From Comamonadaceae bacterium PBBC1 (GTDB taxonomy: Bacteria > Pseudomonadota > Gammaproteobacteria > Burkholderiales > Burkholderiaceae_C): DNA of 64,000 nucleotides. Each line of letters begins with the position of its first letter. The first letter of the stretch is position 1. The DNA lies in NCBI GenBank assembly GCA_002256145.1, contig NKIP01000013.1, forward strand, positions 1 to 64,000, written 5' to 3'. Position numbers and translations under genes: made by a program. Positions 41,389 to 50,365 of the stretch are shown piece by piece. The notes beneath the pieces were generated by a model. It had not been told where the DNA came from. It searched no databases and saw only the letters and a list, made by a program, of their open reading frames with translations.

Positions 41389-43136
41389 GTGTGTCGATGA
41401 AACCGAAAAATCCAGTGTTGCGCGATGAGTTGCAGGCCGTGTTGTGGAGCTTGCGCCGCGAGTTTGCGGTGGTGGGGGTGTTCAGCATGGTGGTCAACTT
41501 GCTGATGCTCACGCCCACGATTTACATGCTGCAGGTGTACGACCGCGTCATGGTCAGCCAAAGCTATTTGACGCTGTTGGTGGTGTCGGTCATTTGTTTG
41601 TTTTTGTTTGGGGTGATGGCGTTTTCTGAATGGGCGCGGTCTTTGTTGTTGGTGCGCACAGGGGTCAAGCTGGACCAGATGCTGAGCCAGCGGGTGTTCA
41701 AGGGCACGTTTTTGGCTTACCTCAACCCCAGCGATTCGGCCCCGGCCAAGGCGTTTGGCGACTTGACGGCGCTGCGCCAGTTCCTCACGGGCAATGGGGT
41801 GTTTGCCTTTTTTGACAGCCCTTGGGTGCCGATTTATGTGGCGGTGCTGTTTTTGCTGCACCCGGCTTTGGGGGTGCTGGCGCTGGTGTTTGCCGTGGTG
41901 CAAGGCTGCATTGCCTGGTTTGGCCACGGCCTGAGCAAAGAGGCGCAGCGGGTGGCCAATGGGGCGCAGTCCGAGACGCAGGGGTTTTTAAGCTCCAAGC
42001 TGCGCAATGTGGATGTGTTGGTGTCGATGGGCATGCTCGATGGCCTGTACCGCCGCTGGCGCGACAAGCAGGTCAAGGCCTTGCTGTTGTCGGGGGATGC
42101 GCAGCAAAAGACCGGTGTCTTGACGGCGGTGAGCAAGTTTGTGCGGTACACGCAGCAGTCGCTCAGTTTGGGCGCAGGGGCGTGGTTGGTGGTGGTGGGC
42201 GAGATCAGCCCGGGCGCCATGATCGCGGCCAATGTGTTGATGACCCGCGCCTTGGCCCCCATCGATTTGCTGGTGTCCACATGGCCAAACTTTTTAAGCA
42301 CCAAAGAGGCCTACGAGCGTTTGCGCACTTTGCTGCAGCTGTCGCCGCCGGGCCGCACCGATGTGCTCAAAACCCGCCCGGTGGGGCAGCTGAGCCTGGA
42401 AAAAGTCACGGTGCGTTTGCCGGGGCGTGCCAAGCCGGTGCTCGATGGGGTGAGTTTTGTGGCCTTGCCGGGCACGGTGACGGTGGTGTTGGGGCCTTCG
42501 GGTTCGGGCAAGTCGACCTTGGCCCGCGCCATGATGGGCATTGGCCTGTTGCCCGAGGGTCGGGTCTTGCTCGATGGCCGCCCGATCACCGACTGGACCC
42601 GCGAGAGTTTGGGGCCGTATGTGGGCTATTTGCCGCAAGACATCGAACTGTTCGATGGCACGGTGGCCGAAAACATCGCCCGCATGGGCGAGGTCAATTC
42701 GGACGCGGTGATTGCAGCGGCCGAGGCGGCCGGTTTGCACCAGATGATTTTGCGTTTCCCCAAGGGCTATGACACGCCCATGGGGCAGGCGGGTTCGTTT
42801 TTGTCGGGGGGGCAGCGCCAACGCATTGGCCTGGCCCGGGCCTTGTATGGCGAGCCTTCGCTGGTGGTGCTGGACGAGCCCAATGCCAACTTGGACGACG
42901 AGGGCGAAAAAGCCTTGCTCAGCGCGATGCATTGGCTCAAAAGCAAAGGTGCCAATGTGGTCTTGATCAGCCACCGCCCCGGGGTGTTGTCGGTGGCCGA
43001 TCGGGTGGTTCTTTTGCAAGACGGCCAGCTGGTGGCCAGCGGCCCCCGCGACGGGGTGTTGCAGGCCCTGAAAGAACAACGCGAGGCCGCTGCACTGTCC
43101 GCCGCCTCTGCGCCTGCCGCCGATGTGTCGGCTTAA
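41385..43136 (+). CDS. Type I secretion ABC transporter, second subunit (PrtD-like)
   Basis: A 583-residue exporter with the same layout as its neighbour: PTIYMLQVYDRVMVSQSYLT, Walker [10 protein letters not shown], signature LSGGQRQRIGLARALYG, Walker B LVVLDEPNANLDD, H-loop ISHRPGVL. GTG at 41385 overlaps the stop of the first ABC gene by four bases, so equal amounts of both subunits are expected. Sequence differs enough from the first (many substitutions in the membrane part) to suggest a functional heterodimer rather than a recent duplication. Both ATPase sites look intact. Most PrtD-type systems have one such gene. Confidence 0.92.
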   Translation: MSVSMKPKNPVLRDELQAVLWSLRREFAVVGVFSMVVNLLMLTPTIYMLQVYDRVMVSQSYLTLLVVSVICLFLFGVMAFSEWARSLLLVRTGVKLDQMLSQRVFKGTFLAYLNPSDSAPAKAFGDLTALRQFLTGNGVFAFFDSPWVPIYVAVLFLLHPALGVLALVFAVVQGCIAWFGHGLSKEAQRVANGAQSETQGFLSSKLRNVDVLVSMGMLDGLYRRWRDKQVKALLLSGDAQQKTGVLTAVSKFVRYTQQSLSLGAGAWLVVVGEISPGAMIAANVLMTRALAPIDLLVSTWPNFLSTKEAYERLRTLLQLSPPGRTDVLKTRPVGQLSLEKVTVRLPGRAKPVLDGVSFVALPGTVTVVLGPSGSGKSTLARAMMGIGLLPEGRVLLDGRPITDWTRESLGPYVGYLPQDIELFDGTVAENIARMGEVNSDAVIAAAEAAGLHQMILRFPKGYDTPMGQAGSFLSGGQRQRIGLARALYGEPSLVVLDEPNANLDDEGEKALLSAMHWLKSKGANVVLISHRPGVLSVADRVVLLQDGQLVASGPRDGVLQALKEQREAAALSAASAPAADVSA

Positions 43137-43158
43137 CTATTTATCTTGAGGTCTGGTG

Positions 43159-44535
43159 ATGTCGAATCAAAAATTATCCAAACAATTGGGCTCGCGGGTT
43201 GAGGATGCGCAGTTGGTGCGCCCTGGCGATGAAAACGCTTTGCGGGCTTCGGCCGACACGCATGGCATTGCCCGCAAGGGTTTGTGGGTGTTGGCACTGA
43301 GCTTTGGCGGCTTTTTGCTGTGGGCCGGCCTGGCTCCTTTGGACGAGGGCGTGCCCAGTGCCGGCACGGTGGCCATCGACACCAAGCGCAAGTCGGTGCA
43401 GCACTTGACGGGCGGCATTGTGCAAGAGGTGTTGGTGCGCGAAGGCCAAGAGGTCAAGGCCGATCAGGTGCTGATGCGCCTGGACGCTTCGGTCAGCAAG
43501 GCCAATTTTGAGGCAGTGCGCCAGCGTTATGTGGGCCTGAGCGCCATGCAAAGCCGCTTGCAGGCTGAGCAGCGGGGCTTGGCCAAAATCGAGTTCCGCC
43601 CCGAGGTGCAGCAGGCCATGAGCGACCCGCAAATCATGGCGCAGGTGAACAACCAGCGCCAGTTGTTCGAGTCGCGCCGCCAGGCTTTGCAGGCCGACTT
43701 GCAGGGCATGGAAGAGGCCATTGGTGGCCTGAAGGCCCAGCGTGATGCCTCGCAAGAGGTGTTGGCGCAGCGCCAAAAGCAGCTGGCGATTTTGCAAGAC
43801 GAGTTGAAGAACATGCGCGAGCTGGTCAAAGACGGCTACGCCCCGCGCAACCGCCAGATGGAGATCGAGCGTCAGGTGGCCGATGTGCAAGCCTCCTTGG
43901 CCGATTTGTCGGGCACCGCGTTGCGGGCCACCCGCTCGATTGCCGAGCTCAACCAGCGCTTGCTGGCCCGATCGTCCGAGTACCGCAAAGAGGTCGAGAC
44001 GCAGCTGGCCGAGGTCTCGCGTGAAGTGCAGGCCGATGCCGAAAAGTTTGCGGCCCAAAAGCAGGACCTCGAACGCATCGACATTCGCTCACCCGCCGCA
44101 GGCCATGTGATGGGCCTGGCGGTGCAGTCGGTGGGCGCTGTGGTCCAGCCTGGACAAAAGCTGATGGATGTGGTGCCGCAAGAGCAAGACCTGTTGCTGG
44201 AGGCGCACATTGCACCGCACTTGATTGACAAAATTCATGCGGGTTTGTTGGCCGATGTGCGCTTTAACGCTTTTGCGCATTCGCCCCAGTTGGTGGTCGA
44301 GGGCAAAGTGCTGTCGATTTCAGGTGACCTGGTGACCGACCCACAAAACCCGCAAATGGCGCATTTTTTGGCCCGTTTGCAACTCACCGAGGCGGGTAAA
44401 AAAGCCTTGGGTACACGCCAGCTGCAACCGGGCATGCCGGCTGAAATCGTCATCAAGACGGGCGAGCGCTCGATGTTGAAGTATTTGCTCAACCCCTTGA
44501 CCAAGCGTTTGGCCGGTTCGATGAAGGAAGAATGA
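43159..44535 (+). CDS. HlyD-family membrane fusion protein of type I secretion
   Basis: A 458-residue periplasmic adaptor: one N-terminal membrane helix (about 35-55, LWVLALSFGGFLLWAGLA), a lipoyl half (GTVAIDTKRKSVQHLTGGIV), a long coiled coil (about 110-290, rich in Gln, Glu and Leu), the second lipoyl half (RSPAAGHVMGL) and the PrtE/HlyD C-terminal beta barrel ending before TGERSMLKYLLNPLTKRLAG. It links the ABC subunits to the TolC-type channel. It starts 22 bases after the second ABC gene and overlaps the next gene. Length is normal for the PrtE group. Confidence 0.92.
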   Translation: MSNQKLSKQLGSRVEDAQLVRPGDENALRASADTHGIARKGLWVLALSFGGFLLWAGLAPLDEGVPSAGTVAIDTKRKSVQHLTGGIVQEVLVREGQEVKADQVLMRLDASVSKANFEAVRQRYVGLSAMQSRLQAEQRGLAKIEFRPEVQQAMSDPQIMAQVNNQRQLFESRRQALQADLQGMEEAIGGLKAQRDASQEVLAQRQKQLAILQDELKNMRELVKDGYAPRNRQMEIERQVADVQASLADLSGTALRATRSIAELNQRLLARSSEYRKEVETQLAEVSREVQADAEKFAAQKQDLERIDIRSPAAGHVMGLAVQSVGAVVQPGQKLMDVVPQEQDLLLEAHIAPHLIDKIHAGLLADVRFNAFAHSPQLVVEGKVLSISGDLVTDPQNPQMAHFLARLQLTEAGKKALGTRQLQPGMPAEIVIKTGERSMLKYLLNPLTKRLAGSMKEE

Positions 44536-45866
44536 TGCGCACGAGATTTCAAAAAACCGTGTGGGCGCTGGCCCTGAGCGCGGCCAGTTGTGGGGTGCAA
44601 GCCATGGGTTTGCTCGATGCTTACAAGCTGGCCTTGGAACAAGACGCGACCATTCGCGCCTCGCGTGCCGCGCTGGATGCCGGGCGTGAGCGCCTGCCCC
44701 AGGCCCGGGCGCAGTTGCTGCCTTCGGTGTCGGCCAATTGGGCTCGCAGCAGCAACAAACTGACCACCACCAGCACCAATGTGCTGGGGAACGAGTCGGT
44801 CTCGCGTGATGACTATTTCAGCTTCAACAAGACGCTGTCTTTGCGCCAGCCCCTGTTCAACATGCCCAAGTACATCCAGTACCAGCAAGCCACGGACATG
44901 GTGGGCGAGGCCGAGGCGGTGTTTGAGCGTGAAGTGCAAAACCTGTCGGTGCGTGTGGGCGGTGCGTATTTCGAAGCCCTGATGAGCAGCGAGCAGCTCA
45001 AGCTGGTGCTGAGCCAAAAGCAGCAGTTCACCACCGTGCTGGCGGCGGCCGAAAAAGCGCTGGCGCTGGGCACCGGCACCCGCACCGACATGGACGATGC
45101 CAAGGCCCGTTTGGACATGGCCCTGGCGCAAGAGTTGGAAGCACGTCAAAACGAAGACTACACGCGGCGTCAGCTGGAAATTTTGCTCAACCAGCCCGTG
45201 CCGCAGTTGCAGCCTTTGCACCCTACCGGCTTGCAAGCCTTGCCCGCCTTGGGCCTGGACCTGAACGCCTGGCTGGACCAAGCTCTGGCCAACAGCCCCG
45301 AGATCAAGTCGCTGCAAGCACGTTTGCAGGCGGCCGACAAAGAGATCCAAAAAGCCAAAGCTGGCCATGCCCCCACCTTGGACGCGGTGGCGCAGTGGTC
45401 GGACAGTGGCAGCGAAAACGTGACGCGTTTGAATTCGAGCTTCGAAAACAAGACCCTCGGTTTTCAGCTGACGATTCCGCTGTACCAAGGCGGTTATGTG
45501 AGCTCGCTGGAGCGCCAGGCCGTGGCCGAAAAGCTGCGCCAGGAAGAAGCCCTGGAGGCCATGCGCCGCGATTTGGGTTTGCGCATCCACCGGGAATACC
45601 GTGGTGTGACCGAAGGGGTTTTGAAAATCCGCGCCCTGGAGCAAGCCGTGCGCTCGAATGAACAGCTGCTCGACTCCACCCGCAAGTCGGTGTTGGCCGG
45701 TGTGCGCACCCAACTCGATGTGCTCAACGTCGAACAACAACTGGCCACCACCCACCGCGACCTGATCCAGGCCCGCTACCTCTACCTGATGTCCCGCCTG
45801 CGCCTGCACGCCCTGAGCGGCCACGACCCCCTGGCCGCCCTGCAAGACATCCACACCGCCTTCTAG
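44532..45866 (+). CDS. TolC-family outer-membrane channel of type I secretion
   Basis: A 444-residue outer-membrane factor with signal peptide (cleavage after GVQA, about residue 25), two repeats of the OEP helix-strand unit and the typical GLLDAYKLALEQDATIRASR start and STRKSVLAGVRTQLDVLNV segment in the second repeat. It completes the exporter; ATG overlaps the HlyD stop (ATGATG). Together with two ABC subunits and the adaptor this is a full type I secretion system, most likely for the RTX/S-layer-like proteins encoded 4-18 kb upstream. No substrate gene lies inside the operon itself. Confidence 0.92.
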   Translation: MMRTRFQKTVWALALSAASCGVQAMGLLDAYKLALEQDATIRASRAALDAGRERLPQARAQLLPSVSANWARSSNKLTTTSTNVLGNESVSRDDYFSFNKTLSLRQPLFNMPKYIQYQQATDMVGEAEAVFEREVQNLSVRVGGAYFEALMSSEQLKLVLSQKQQFTTVLAAAEKALALGTGTRTDMDDAKARLDMALAQELEARQNEDYTRRQLEILLNQPVPQLQPLHPTGLQALPALGLDLNAWLDQALANSPEIKSLQARLQAADKEIQKAKAGHAPTLDAVAQWSDSGSENVTRLNSSFENKTLGFQLTIPLYQGGYVSSLERQAVAEKLRQEEALEAMRRDLGLRIHREYRGVTEGVLKIRALEQAVRSNEQLLDSTRKSVLAGVRTQLDVLNVEQQLATTHRDLIQARYLYLMSRLRLHALSGHDPLAALQDIHTAF

Positions 45867-45869
45867 GGT

Positions 45870-46050
45870 TTTGTAGGAGTCAGCCCAGCAAGCGATCAAC
45901 CGTCGCACCCCTAACAACCGTCGCCATCGCCAGCAGGGCTGGCTCCTACAAAAACCTTGACCGTTGTGCCCTTTGTAGGAGCCAGCCCTGCTGGCGATGG
46001 ACGCGACAGCGTCCTGCGGGGGGTGATCACTTGCAGGGCAAGCGCCTACA
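45870..46050. repeat. REP-like elements, family A variant (CCAGCCCTGCTGGC type)
   Basis: TGTAGGAGTCAGCCCAGCAA, then CATCGCCAGCAGGGCTGGCT with CCTACAAAAA form a pair (45873-45955); a third arm TTTGTAGGAGCCAGCCCTGC follows at 45969-45998. They end the type I secretion operon and probably act as its terminator. The same variant is behind htpX. Confidence 0.8.
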
Positions 46051-46840
46051 GGGAGATGGTCGTTGGCCCGAGCAGATGCCGTGTCATTTCAGCAAACCCC
46101 GCACCGCGTTCACTGAGGGTGATGTAGCGCGGCGGGTGCGTCAGCTGCGCCTCAAAGCGCCGGATGTTGGCCACGCCCACGCTGTGCGCAAAGTGCTCAA
46201 ACATCACCTGGTCATTGGTCGAGTCGCCCACATAGGCCCAGCGCTCGATTTCGGCGTCCAGATCGCGGCCCCACAGTTCGCGCACGATCCAGCGGGCACC
46301 TGTCAGCTTGCTGTGCTCGCCAAACCAGCCGTTGATGTGGATGCTGCTCACCGTCGCCGTCATGCCTGCTGCTTGCATCATGCGTACCACGCTGTTGATG
46401 GCCGTCTGCGGCAAGTGCGTGAATTCGCTGTGGTCAATCGCGATGTCGGTCTCGCGCCCGGCGCTGTCTTGTGAGCGTTGTGCACCCGGCACGCTGTTTT
46501 CAATGTGAGTCAGGACCGTTTGCATGCGGCTGAAGTTGGCGCGGCGTGTGGCCGCGTCTTGCTGGTAGAGCTTGCGTAAACCCAAGCTGGCCGAGTGTTG
46601 CAGCCCCACCGCTCCGTTTTCGGCCACGATGGCGTCCACCGGCCAAGTGGCCGCAAAGGGCTCGCTCCAGCCCACAGGCCGCCCGGTGATCGGCACCACA
46701 TGCAGGCCAGCGGCTTTCAGAGCGGCCAGGGCCTGCAAGGCATCGGGGGTGATCGCGCCATCGGTGGTCAGTGTGTCATCGATGTCGGTGAAGACGCCAA
46801 TGAGGCCTTGCGGCATAAGCCAGTCTGAAAGCGGTTGCAT
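46046..46840 (-). CDS. HAD-IIB family hydrolase (sugar phosphatase type)
   Basis: A 264-residue HAD phosphatase: motif I VFTDIDDTLTTDG (about 16-28), motif II PITGRP, a cap of about 100 residues and motif III/IV in YVGDSTNDQVMFEHF. This arrangement fits HAD-IIB enzymes such as sucrose-, trehalose- or mannosylglycerate-phosphate phosphatases; the substrate is open. The ATG at 46840 starts just before the domain; the frame extends upstream only through a REP-like element. It follows prfC on the minus strand after about 110 bases with a REP element between, so it may have its own promoter. Confidence 0.85.
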   Translation of the reverse strand: MQPLSDWLMPQGLIGVFTDIDDTLTTDGAITPDALQALAALKAAGLHVVPITGRPVGWSEPFAATWPVDAIVAENGAVGLQHSASLGLRKLYQQDAATRRANFSRMQTVLTHIENSVPGAQRSQDSAGRETDIAIDHSEFTHLPQTAINSVVRMMQAAGMTATVSSIHINGWFGEHSKLTGARWIVRELWGRDLDAEIERWAYVGDSTNDQVMFEHFAHSVGVANIRRFEAQLTHPPRYITLSERGAGFAEMTRHLLGPTTISL

Positions 46841-46851
46841 GAAAACCCTTT

Positions 46852-46926
46852 TGTAGGAGCCCCGCCCTCCGGGCGATTCTTGGTGGTCCACAAGGCTTAT
46901 CGCGGCGGGGGCGTCGCTTCCACAAG
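46852..46926. repeat. REP-like pair, family A, inverted orientation
   Basis: TTGTAGGAGCCCCGCCCTCC and its partner TATCGCGGCGGGGGCGTCGC with TTCCACAAG, between prfC and the HAD gene. Compared with other copies, arms are in the opposite order. Confidence 0.8.
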
Positions 46927-46950
46927 GGAGACGCCCAAGGGCAAACCCAT

Positions 46951-48579
46951 TCAGCCCGCGCTGCCCAACGCCAATCCCGCGTGTTCGCGCAGCGGGTGGA
47001 AGTGTATTTTGGGAAAGCGTTCTTGCGCCAGGCGCACGTCGTAAGGGCTGGTGCACAAATACGCCAGTGTGCCTGCCGCGTCCAGCGACATGCGCTGCGG
47101 GTAGGCGTTGGTGAACTCGCGCAGCTCGGCCGGGGTGTCGGCCGTGATCCAGCGAGCACCGGTGTACTGGCAGCCCTCCAATCGCACATCGCAGTCGTAT
47201 TCGGCTTTCAGGCGGTGTTGCACCACTTCAAACTGCAGCTGACCGACCGCGCCCAGCAGCATGGGGCCACCGATTTCGGGTTTGAAGACCTGGATCGCGC
47301 CTTCTTCACCCAACTGGTCCAAGCCGGTTTGCAGTTGCTTGGTGCGCAGCGGGTTCTTCAGGATCACGGTCATGAAGAGTTCGGGCGCAAAGAAGGGCAG
47401 GCCGGTGAACTGGAGGTTGGCCCCGTCGGTGATGGTGTCCCCCAACTGCACGCCGCCATGGGTGGTAAAGCCAATGATGTCACCCGCAAAGGCCTCTTCC
47501 ACAGCTTCGCGACGTTGGCTCATGAAGGTCACCACGCTGGTGGGCCGCAGCTCTTTGCCGGTGCGCTGAACCTTGAGCTTCATGCCGGGTGTGTATTTGC
47601 CAGACGCCATGCGCACAAAGGCGATGCGGTCGCGGTGGTTGGCGTCCATATTGGCTTGCACCTTGAACACCACGCCCGAGAACGCGCTGTCTTCGGGCTG
47701 GATTTCTTTGACCACGGGCTGTTTGTTGACCAGCAGATTGCTGGTGCGGGGCTTGGGCGCGGGGGCCAGGTCGACCAGCGCGTCCAGCACTTCCATCACA
47801 CCGAAGTTGTTCACGCCGGAGCCAAAGAACACGGGCGTTTGTTTGCCCGCCAAGAACGCCGCTTCGTCAAACGCGGGCGATGCGCCGGTGGCCAGCTCCA
47901 TGCTGTCCATGGCGGTCTGCCACTCCAGGCCAAAGCGTTCGGCCAGTTGGGCTTGCTCGGTGAGCGGGATGGTTTCAAAGTCTTGCGGTAGGCGTTCGCT
48001 GCCGGAGTCAAACACGGTCATGGCCTGCGTGCGCAGGTTGATGATGCCGCCGAAGCTCTTGCCTTGGCCCACGGGCCAGGTCATGGGCACGCAGGGCATG
48101 CCCAGCTCGCGCTCGACTTCGTCCAGGATGTCGAGCGGGTCGCGCACTTCGCGGTCCATCTTGTTCACAAAGGTGATGATGGGCGTGTCGCGCTGACGGC
48201 ACACCTCGATCAGGCGGCGGGTCTGCGCTTCCACACCGTTGGCCGCGTCAATCACCATCAGGGCCGAGTCCACAGCCGTGAGCACGCGGTAAGTGTCTTC
48301 GGAAAAGTCTTTGTGTCCGGGGGTGTCGAGCAGGTTGATCACGTGCTCGCGGTAGAGCATTTGCATCACGGACGAAGCCACCGAGATGCCACGCTGCTTT
48401 TCGATTTCCATCCAGTCGGACGTGGCGTGGCGTGAGGCCTTGCGGGCCTTGACCGAGCCGGCGATCTGGATCGCGCCCGAAAACAGCAAGAGCTTTTCGG
48501 TCAGCGTGGTTTTACCCGCGTCGGGGTGCGAAATGATGGCAAACGTCCGGCGGCGCCGGGTTTCGTGGGCGTAGGTCAC
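46951..48579 (-). CDS. prfC: Peptide chain release factor 3 (RF3)
   Basis: A 542-residue translational GTPase. G-motifs are clear: G1 SHPDAGKTT (about 18-26), G2 RGISVASSV, G3 DTPGHKDFSEDTYR, G4 NKMDRE. It recycles RF1 and RF2 from the ribosome after peptide release. Length matches E. coli RF3 (529 residues). I chose the GTG at 48579 (VTYAHETRRRRTF) since it directly precedes the conserved start and has an upstream AGGACC-like site; the frame upstream to 48723 is low-complexity. Stand-alone gene. Confidence 0.95.
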   Translation of the reverse strand: MTYAHETRRRRTFAIISHPDAGKTTLTEKLLLFSGAIQIAGSVKARKASRHATSDWMEIEKQRGISVASSVMQMLYREHVINLLDTPGHKDFSEDTYRVLTAVDSALMVIDAANGVEAQTRRLIEVCRQRDTPIITFVNKMDREVRDPLDILDEVERELGMPCVPMTWPVGQGKSFGGIINLRTQAMTVFDSGSERLPQDFETIPLTEQAQLAERFGLEWQTAMDSMELATGASPAFDEAAFLAGKQTPVFFGSGVNNFGVMEVLDALVDLAPAPKPRTSNLLVNKQPVVKEIQPEDSAFSGVVFKVQANMDANHRDRIAFVRMASGKYTPGMKLKVQRTGKELRPTSVVTFMSQRREAVEEAFAGDIIGFTTHGGVQLGDTITDGANLQFTGLPFFAPELFMTVILKNPLRTKQLQTGLDQLGEEGAIQVFKPEIGGPMLLGAVGQLQFEVVQHRLKAEYDCDVRLEGCQYTGARWITADTPAELREFTNAYPQRMSLDAAGTLAYLCTSPYDVRLAQERFPKIHFHPLREHAGLALGSAG

Positions 48580-48759
48580 AAGGGGGTCCTGATCGGGGTG
48601 GCACCGCAGGGGTGCTGAGCGGGCGGCCAAGGGTGGTCGCGATGGGGGAGATTTTAACGGGCCAAGGGGGGCGCCTTGTGGGGGTTGGGGGCGGTGCGAA
48701 TCTCCCAGAAGGAGCGACGCCACCGCCGCGATGGACCCTTTGCAGACCGCTCTGCGGGT
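48580..48759. other. Spacer with one REP-like fragment
   Basis: G-rich leader region of prfC on the minus strand and a family A fragment at 48711-48737 (AGGAGCGACGCCACCGCCGC, GATGGA). Nothing else recognisable. Confidence 0.5.
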
Positions 48760-49029
48760 TTAAATCTGACCGGTCAACCTCAGCGAAGCACGCAGGGCAT
48801 CATTGATTCGTGTTTGCCAACCATCGCCACTGGCGCGCAATGCGGCAAGTACATCTGCATCCAAGCGCAACTTGACGGGCTCTTTGGTTGTCACTGCTTT
48901 GGGGCGTCCACGTGCCTTCAGTTTTAAGCCTTCATACAAATCGGCAGACTTGAAGAATGCCGCACCCAGCGTTGGCGCATCATCTGGGTCTTTCCAAGGC
49001 TTTGGTGTAGAGAGTTTTTTCGCGGTCAT
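48760..49029 (-). CDS. brnA: BrnA-type antitoxin
   Basis: An 89-residue protein whose C-terminal half (VKLRLDADVLAALRASGDGW followed by QTRINDALRASL) is the BrnA ribbon-helix-helix-like DNA-binding domain. BrnA neutralises the BrnT ribonuclease and represses the shared promoter. The gene overlaps the 3' end of brnT by 50 bases, in the usual toxin-first order. Full length. Confidence 0.9.
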   Translation of the reverse strand: MTAKKLSTPKPWKDPDDAPTLGAAFFKSADLYEGLKLKARGRPKAVTTKEPVKLRLDADVLAALRASGDGWQTRINDALRASLRLTGQI

Positions 49030-49261
49030 TTGCTTTCCTCATACTGATGATGCGGCGTGCCCCGCCACGAGGGGTCCAGACTAAAACAAGCAAGCGACCA
49101 TCCAAGTAACCGACGGTGATGAATCGATCTTCATGGTACTCAAGTCTTGCGTCTTGGCCAGTGATGTGTATACCTTCAAAAACTTCTTTGGCACGCGCAA
49201 AGTCCAAGCCACGCTCCCGGAGGGTACGCTCTTGTTTTTCACGATCAAACTCAAGTCTCAT
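48980..49261 (-). CDS. brnT: BrnT-type toxin (ribonuclease)
   Basis: A 93-residue BrnT family protein: MRLEFDREKQERTLRERGLD at the start, FARAKEVFEG, then RFITVGYLDGRLLVLVWTPR and RIISMRKANDREK, the normal order of the family. BrnT is a RelE-fold RNase that stops translation under stress. The ATG at 49261 was preferred over 49276. The antitoxin gene begins inside its 3' end. Confidence 0.92.
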   Translation of the reverse strand: MRLEFDREKQERTLRERGLDFARAKEVFEGIHITGQDARLEYHEDRFITVGYLDGRLLVLVWTPRGGARRIISMRKANDREKTLYTKALERPR

Positions 49262-49482
49262 TGATTTATTGTACACCCAATAATTTTCAAAAATTCTATC
49301 GTTTTATGCCGATGTGCAACAGCAATGTTGATTTGTGGGTCGAATTCGTTTCCAACCCATGTCCAACCGGGTTGGCGCTGGTGGATGTGAAACATGAGCT
49401 GTAACAGCTTGCGAGAGGCGTTGCAGTTCCGGCTTCATGGCAGTGCTTTGAGCGGCTCGCTATGATCAACAACTTCCGAGGA

Positions 49483-49622
49483 GCGTTGCAGCGCCCATCA
49501 GCCCAAAAGCTGGCAGCAGGCGTGATGCTCGGAACCTTCGCACAGCAACGACGCTCATCCACACGACGTGCGGTGAGCCTGTACCTTCCATTCAGTGCTT
49601 TCATCCATGCGTGTGGCTTTTT
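49483..49622 (+). ncRNA. SAH riboswitch, distal copy with its own terminator-like hairpin
   Basis: The sequence follows the S-adenosylhomocysteine riboswitch: CCGAGGAGCGTTGCAGCG (49485-49502), TGCTCGGAACC, GCAACGACGCTC. GAGCGTTGC pairs with GCAACG-CGCTC and CCGAG with CTCGG. The small hairpin CAGC...GCTG (49499-49512) replaces CAAC...GTTG of the copy at 50507, a compensatory change. CCACACG (49559-49565) and CGTGTGG (49610-49616) plus T-run follow as in the other copy. No gene lies downstream on this strand: transcription would run antisense into the MazF-type gene. Confidence 0.8.
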
Positions 49623-49634
49623 CAACCTGTGCCT

Positions 49635-50003
49635 TCAGCGTCCAACCACCAGCTTGAGTGCTTCTTCGACTTTTTTAAGATGGTTGCTGCTCAGTGTGGC
49701 CAGCGGCTGCGTGCCCATGAACCGTTGGTTGGAGATGGCGCGAATCTGGTCGATGAGCAAATCAGTTTCCTGGATGAGCCCGGCTTGGTTGACCAAGGCA
49801 ATTCGCAAAGGAAAGTAGTCTTGGTCACGCCTTATTTGTGTTGTCCCCACCACCACAATGGTGGTGGGATGCCCGGCCCGGTTTAACAAATCGGTCTGAA
49901 TGACCAGGGCCGGTCTGTTGCGTTTTCCGGGTTCTTCTTTGTGGGCCTGAGGCTCGAAATTGACTTCCCAGATTTGGCCCCGCAAGACCTTAATGGAGGC
50001 CAT
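49635..50003 (-). CDS. MazF/PemK-type toxin
   Basis: A 122-residue endoribonuclease of the MazF/PemK fold: VLRGQIWEVNFEPQAHKEEP with GKRNRPALVIQTD, then VVVGTTQIRRDQDYFPLRI and LIDQIRAISNQRF, the normal family order. These toxins cut mRNA at short motifs. It overlaps the antitoxin gene by 14 bases. The ATG at 50003 starts directly before the fold. Transcription from the orphan SAH riboswitch at 49483 would be antisense to its 3' end. Confidence 0.9.
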   Translation of the reverse strand: MASIKVLRGQIWEVNFEPQAHKEEPGKRNRPALVIQTDLLNRAGHPTTIVVVGTTQIRRDQDYFPLRIALVNQAGLIQETDLLIDQIRAISNQRFMGTQPLATLSSNHLKKVEEALKLVVGR

Positions 50004-50220
50004 CTTCGAGCGAGTCCTCAAGCGATTCATTCAGACTCAGGTGATCAGCGGAGAGTGCTTTGGAGAGCATCGCCATGCGCTGCGCCATGACCTGCTCGTT
50101 TTTCTCCCGAACAGCCTGACGAATGTAGTCAGAGCTCTTTAAACCCAGCAGGCTGGCCAGCGCACGGGTTTGCTCGGCGAACTCGTCACCGGCTCGAAAT
50201 GAAAGCGTGGCGGCATGCAT
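49990..50220 (-). CDS. RHH-type antitoxin of the MazF/PemK module
   Basis: A 76-residue protein with a ribbon-helix-helix pattern (ATLSFRAGDEFAEQTRALAS, then LGLKSSDYIRQAVREKNE) and an acidic C-terminal tail ending in ESLEDSLEDGLH that could wrap the toxin. ATG at 50220 is preceded by a strong AAGGAGATCACC ribosome-binding site on the minus strand. It is translated just before, and overlapping, the toxin. Longer upstream frame runs through the REP element and is not coding. Confidence 0.85.
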   Translation of the reverse strand: MHAATLSFRAGDEFAEQTRALASLLGLKSSDYIRQAVREKNEQVMAQRMAMLSKALSADHLSLNESLEDSLEDGLH

Positions 50221-50365
50221 GGTGATCTCCTTGTGGTTAAAAATTGACTTACAAAATCTATGGCAAAAATTGTAATACGTTTTTGTATGTGAAATTTGTC
50301 GCCATTGAAGGAGATCGCTGGACAGGGCCCGTGCCTTGCTGGCGCTGGCACGCTCCGAAACTCCC

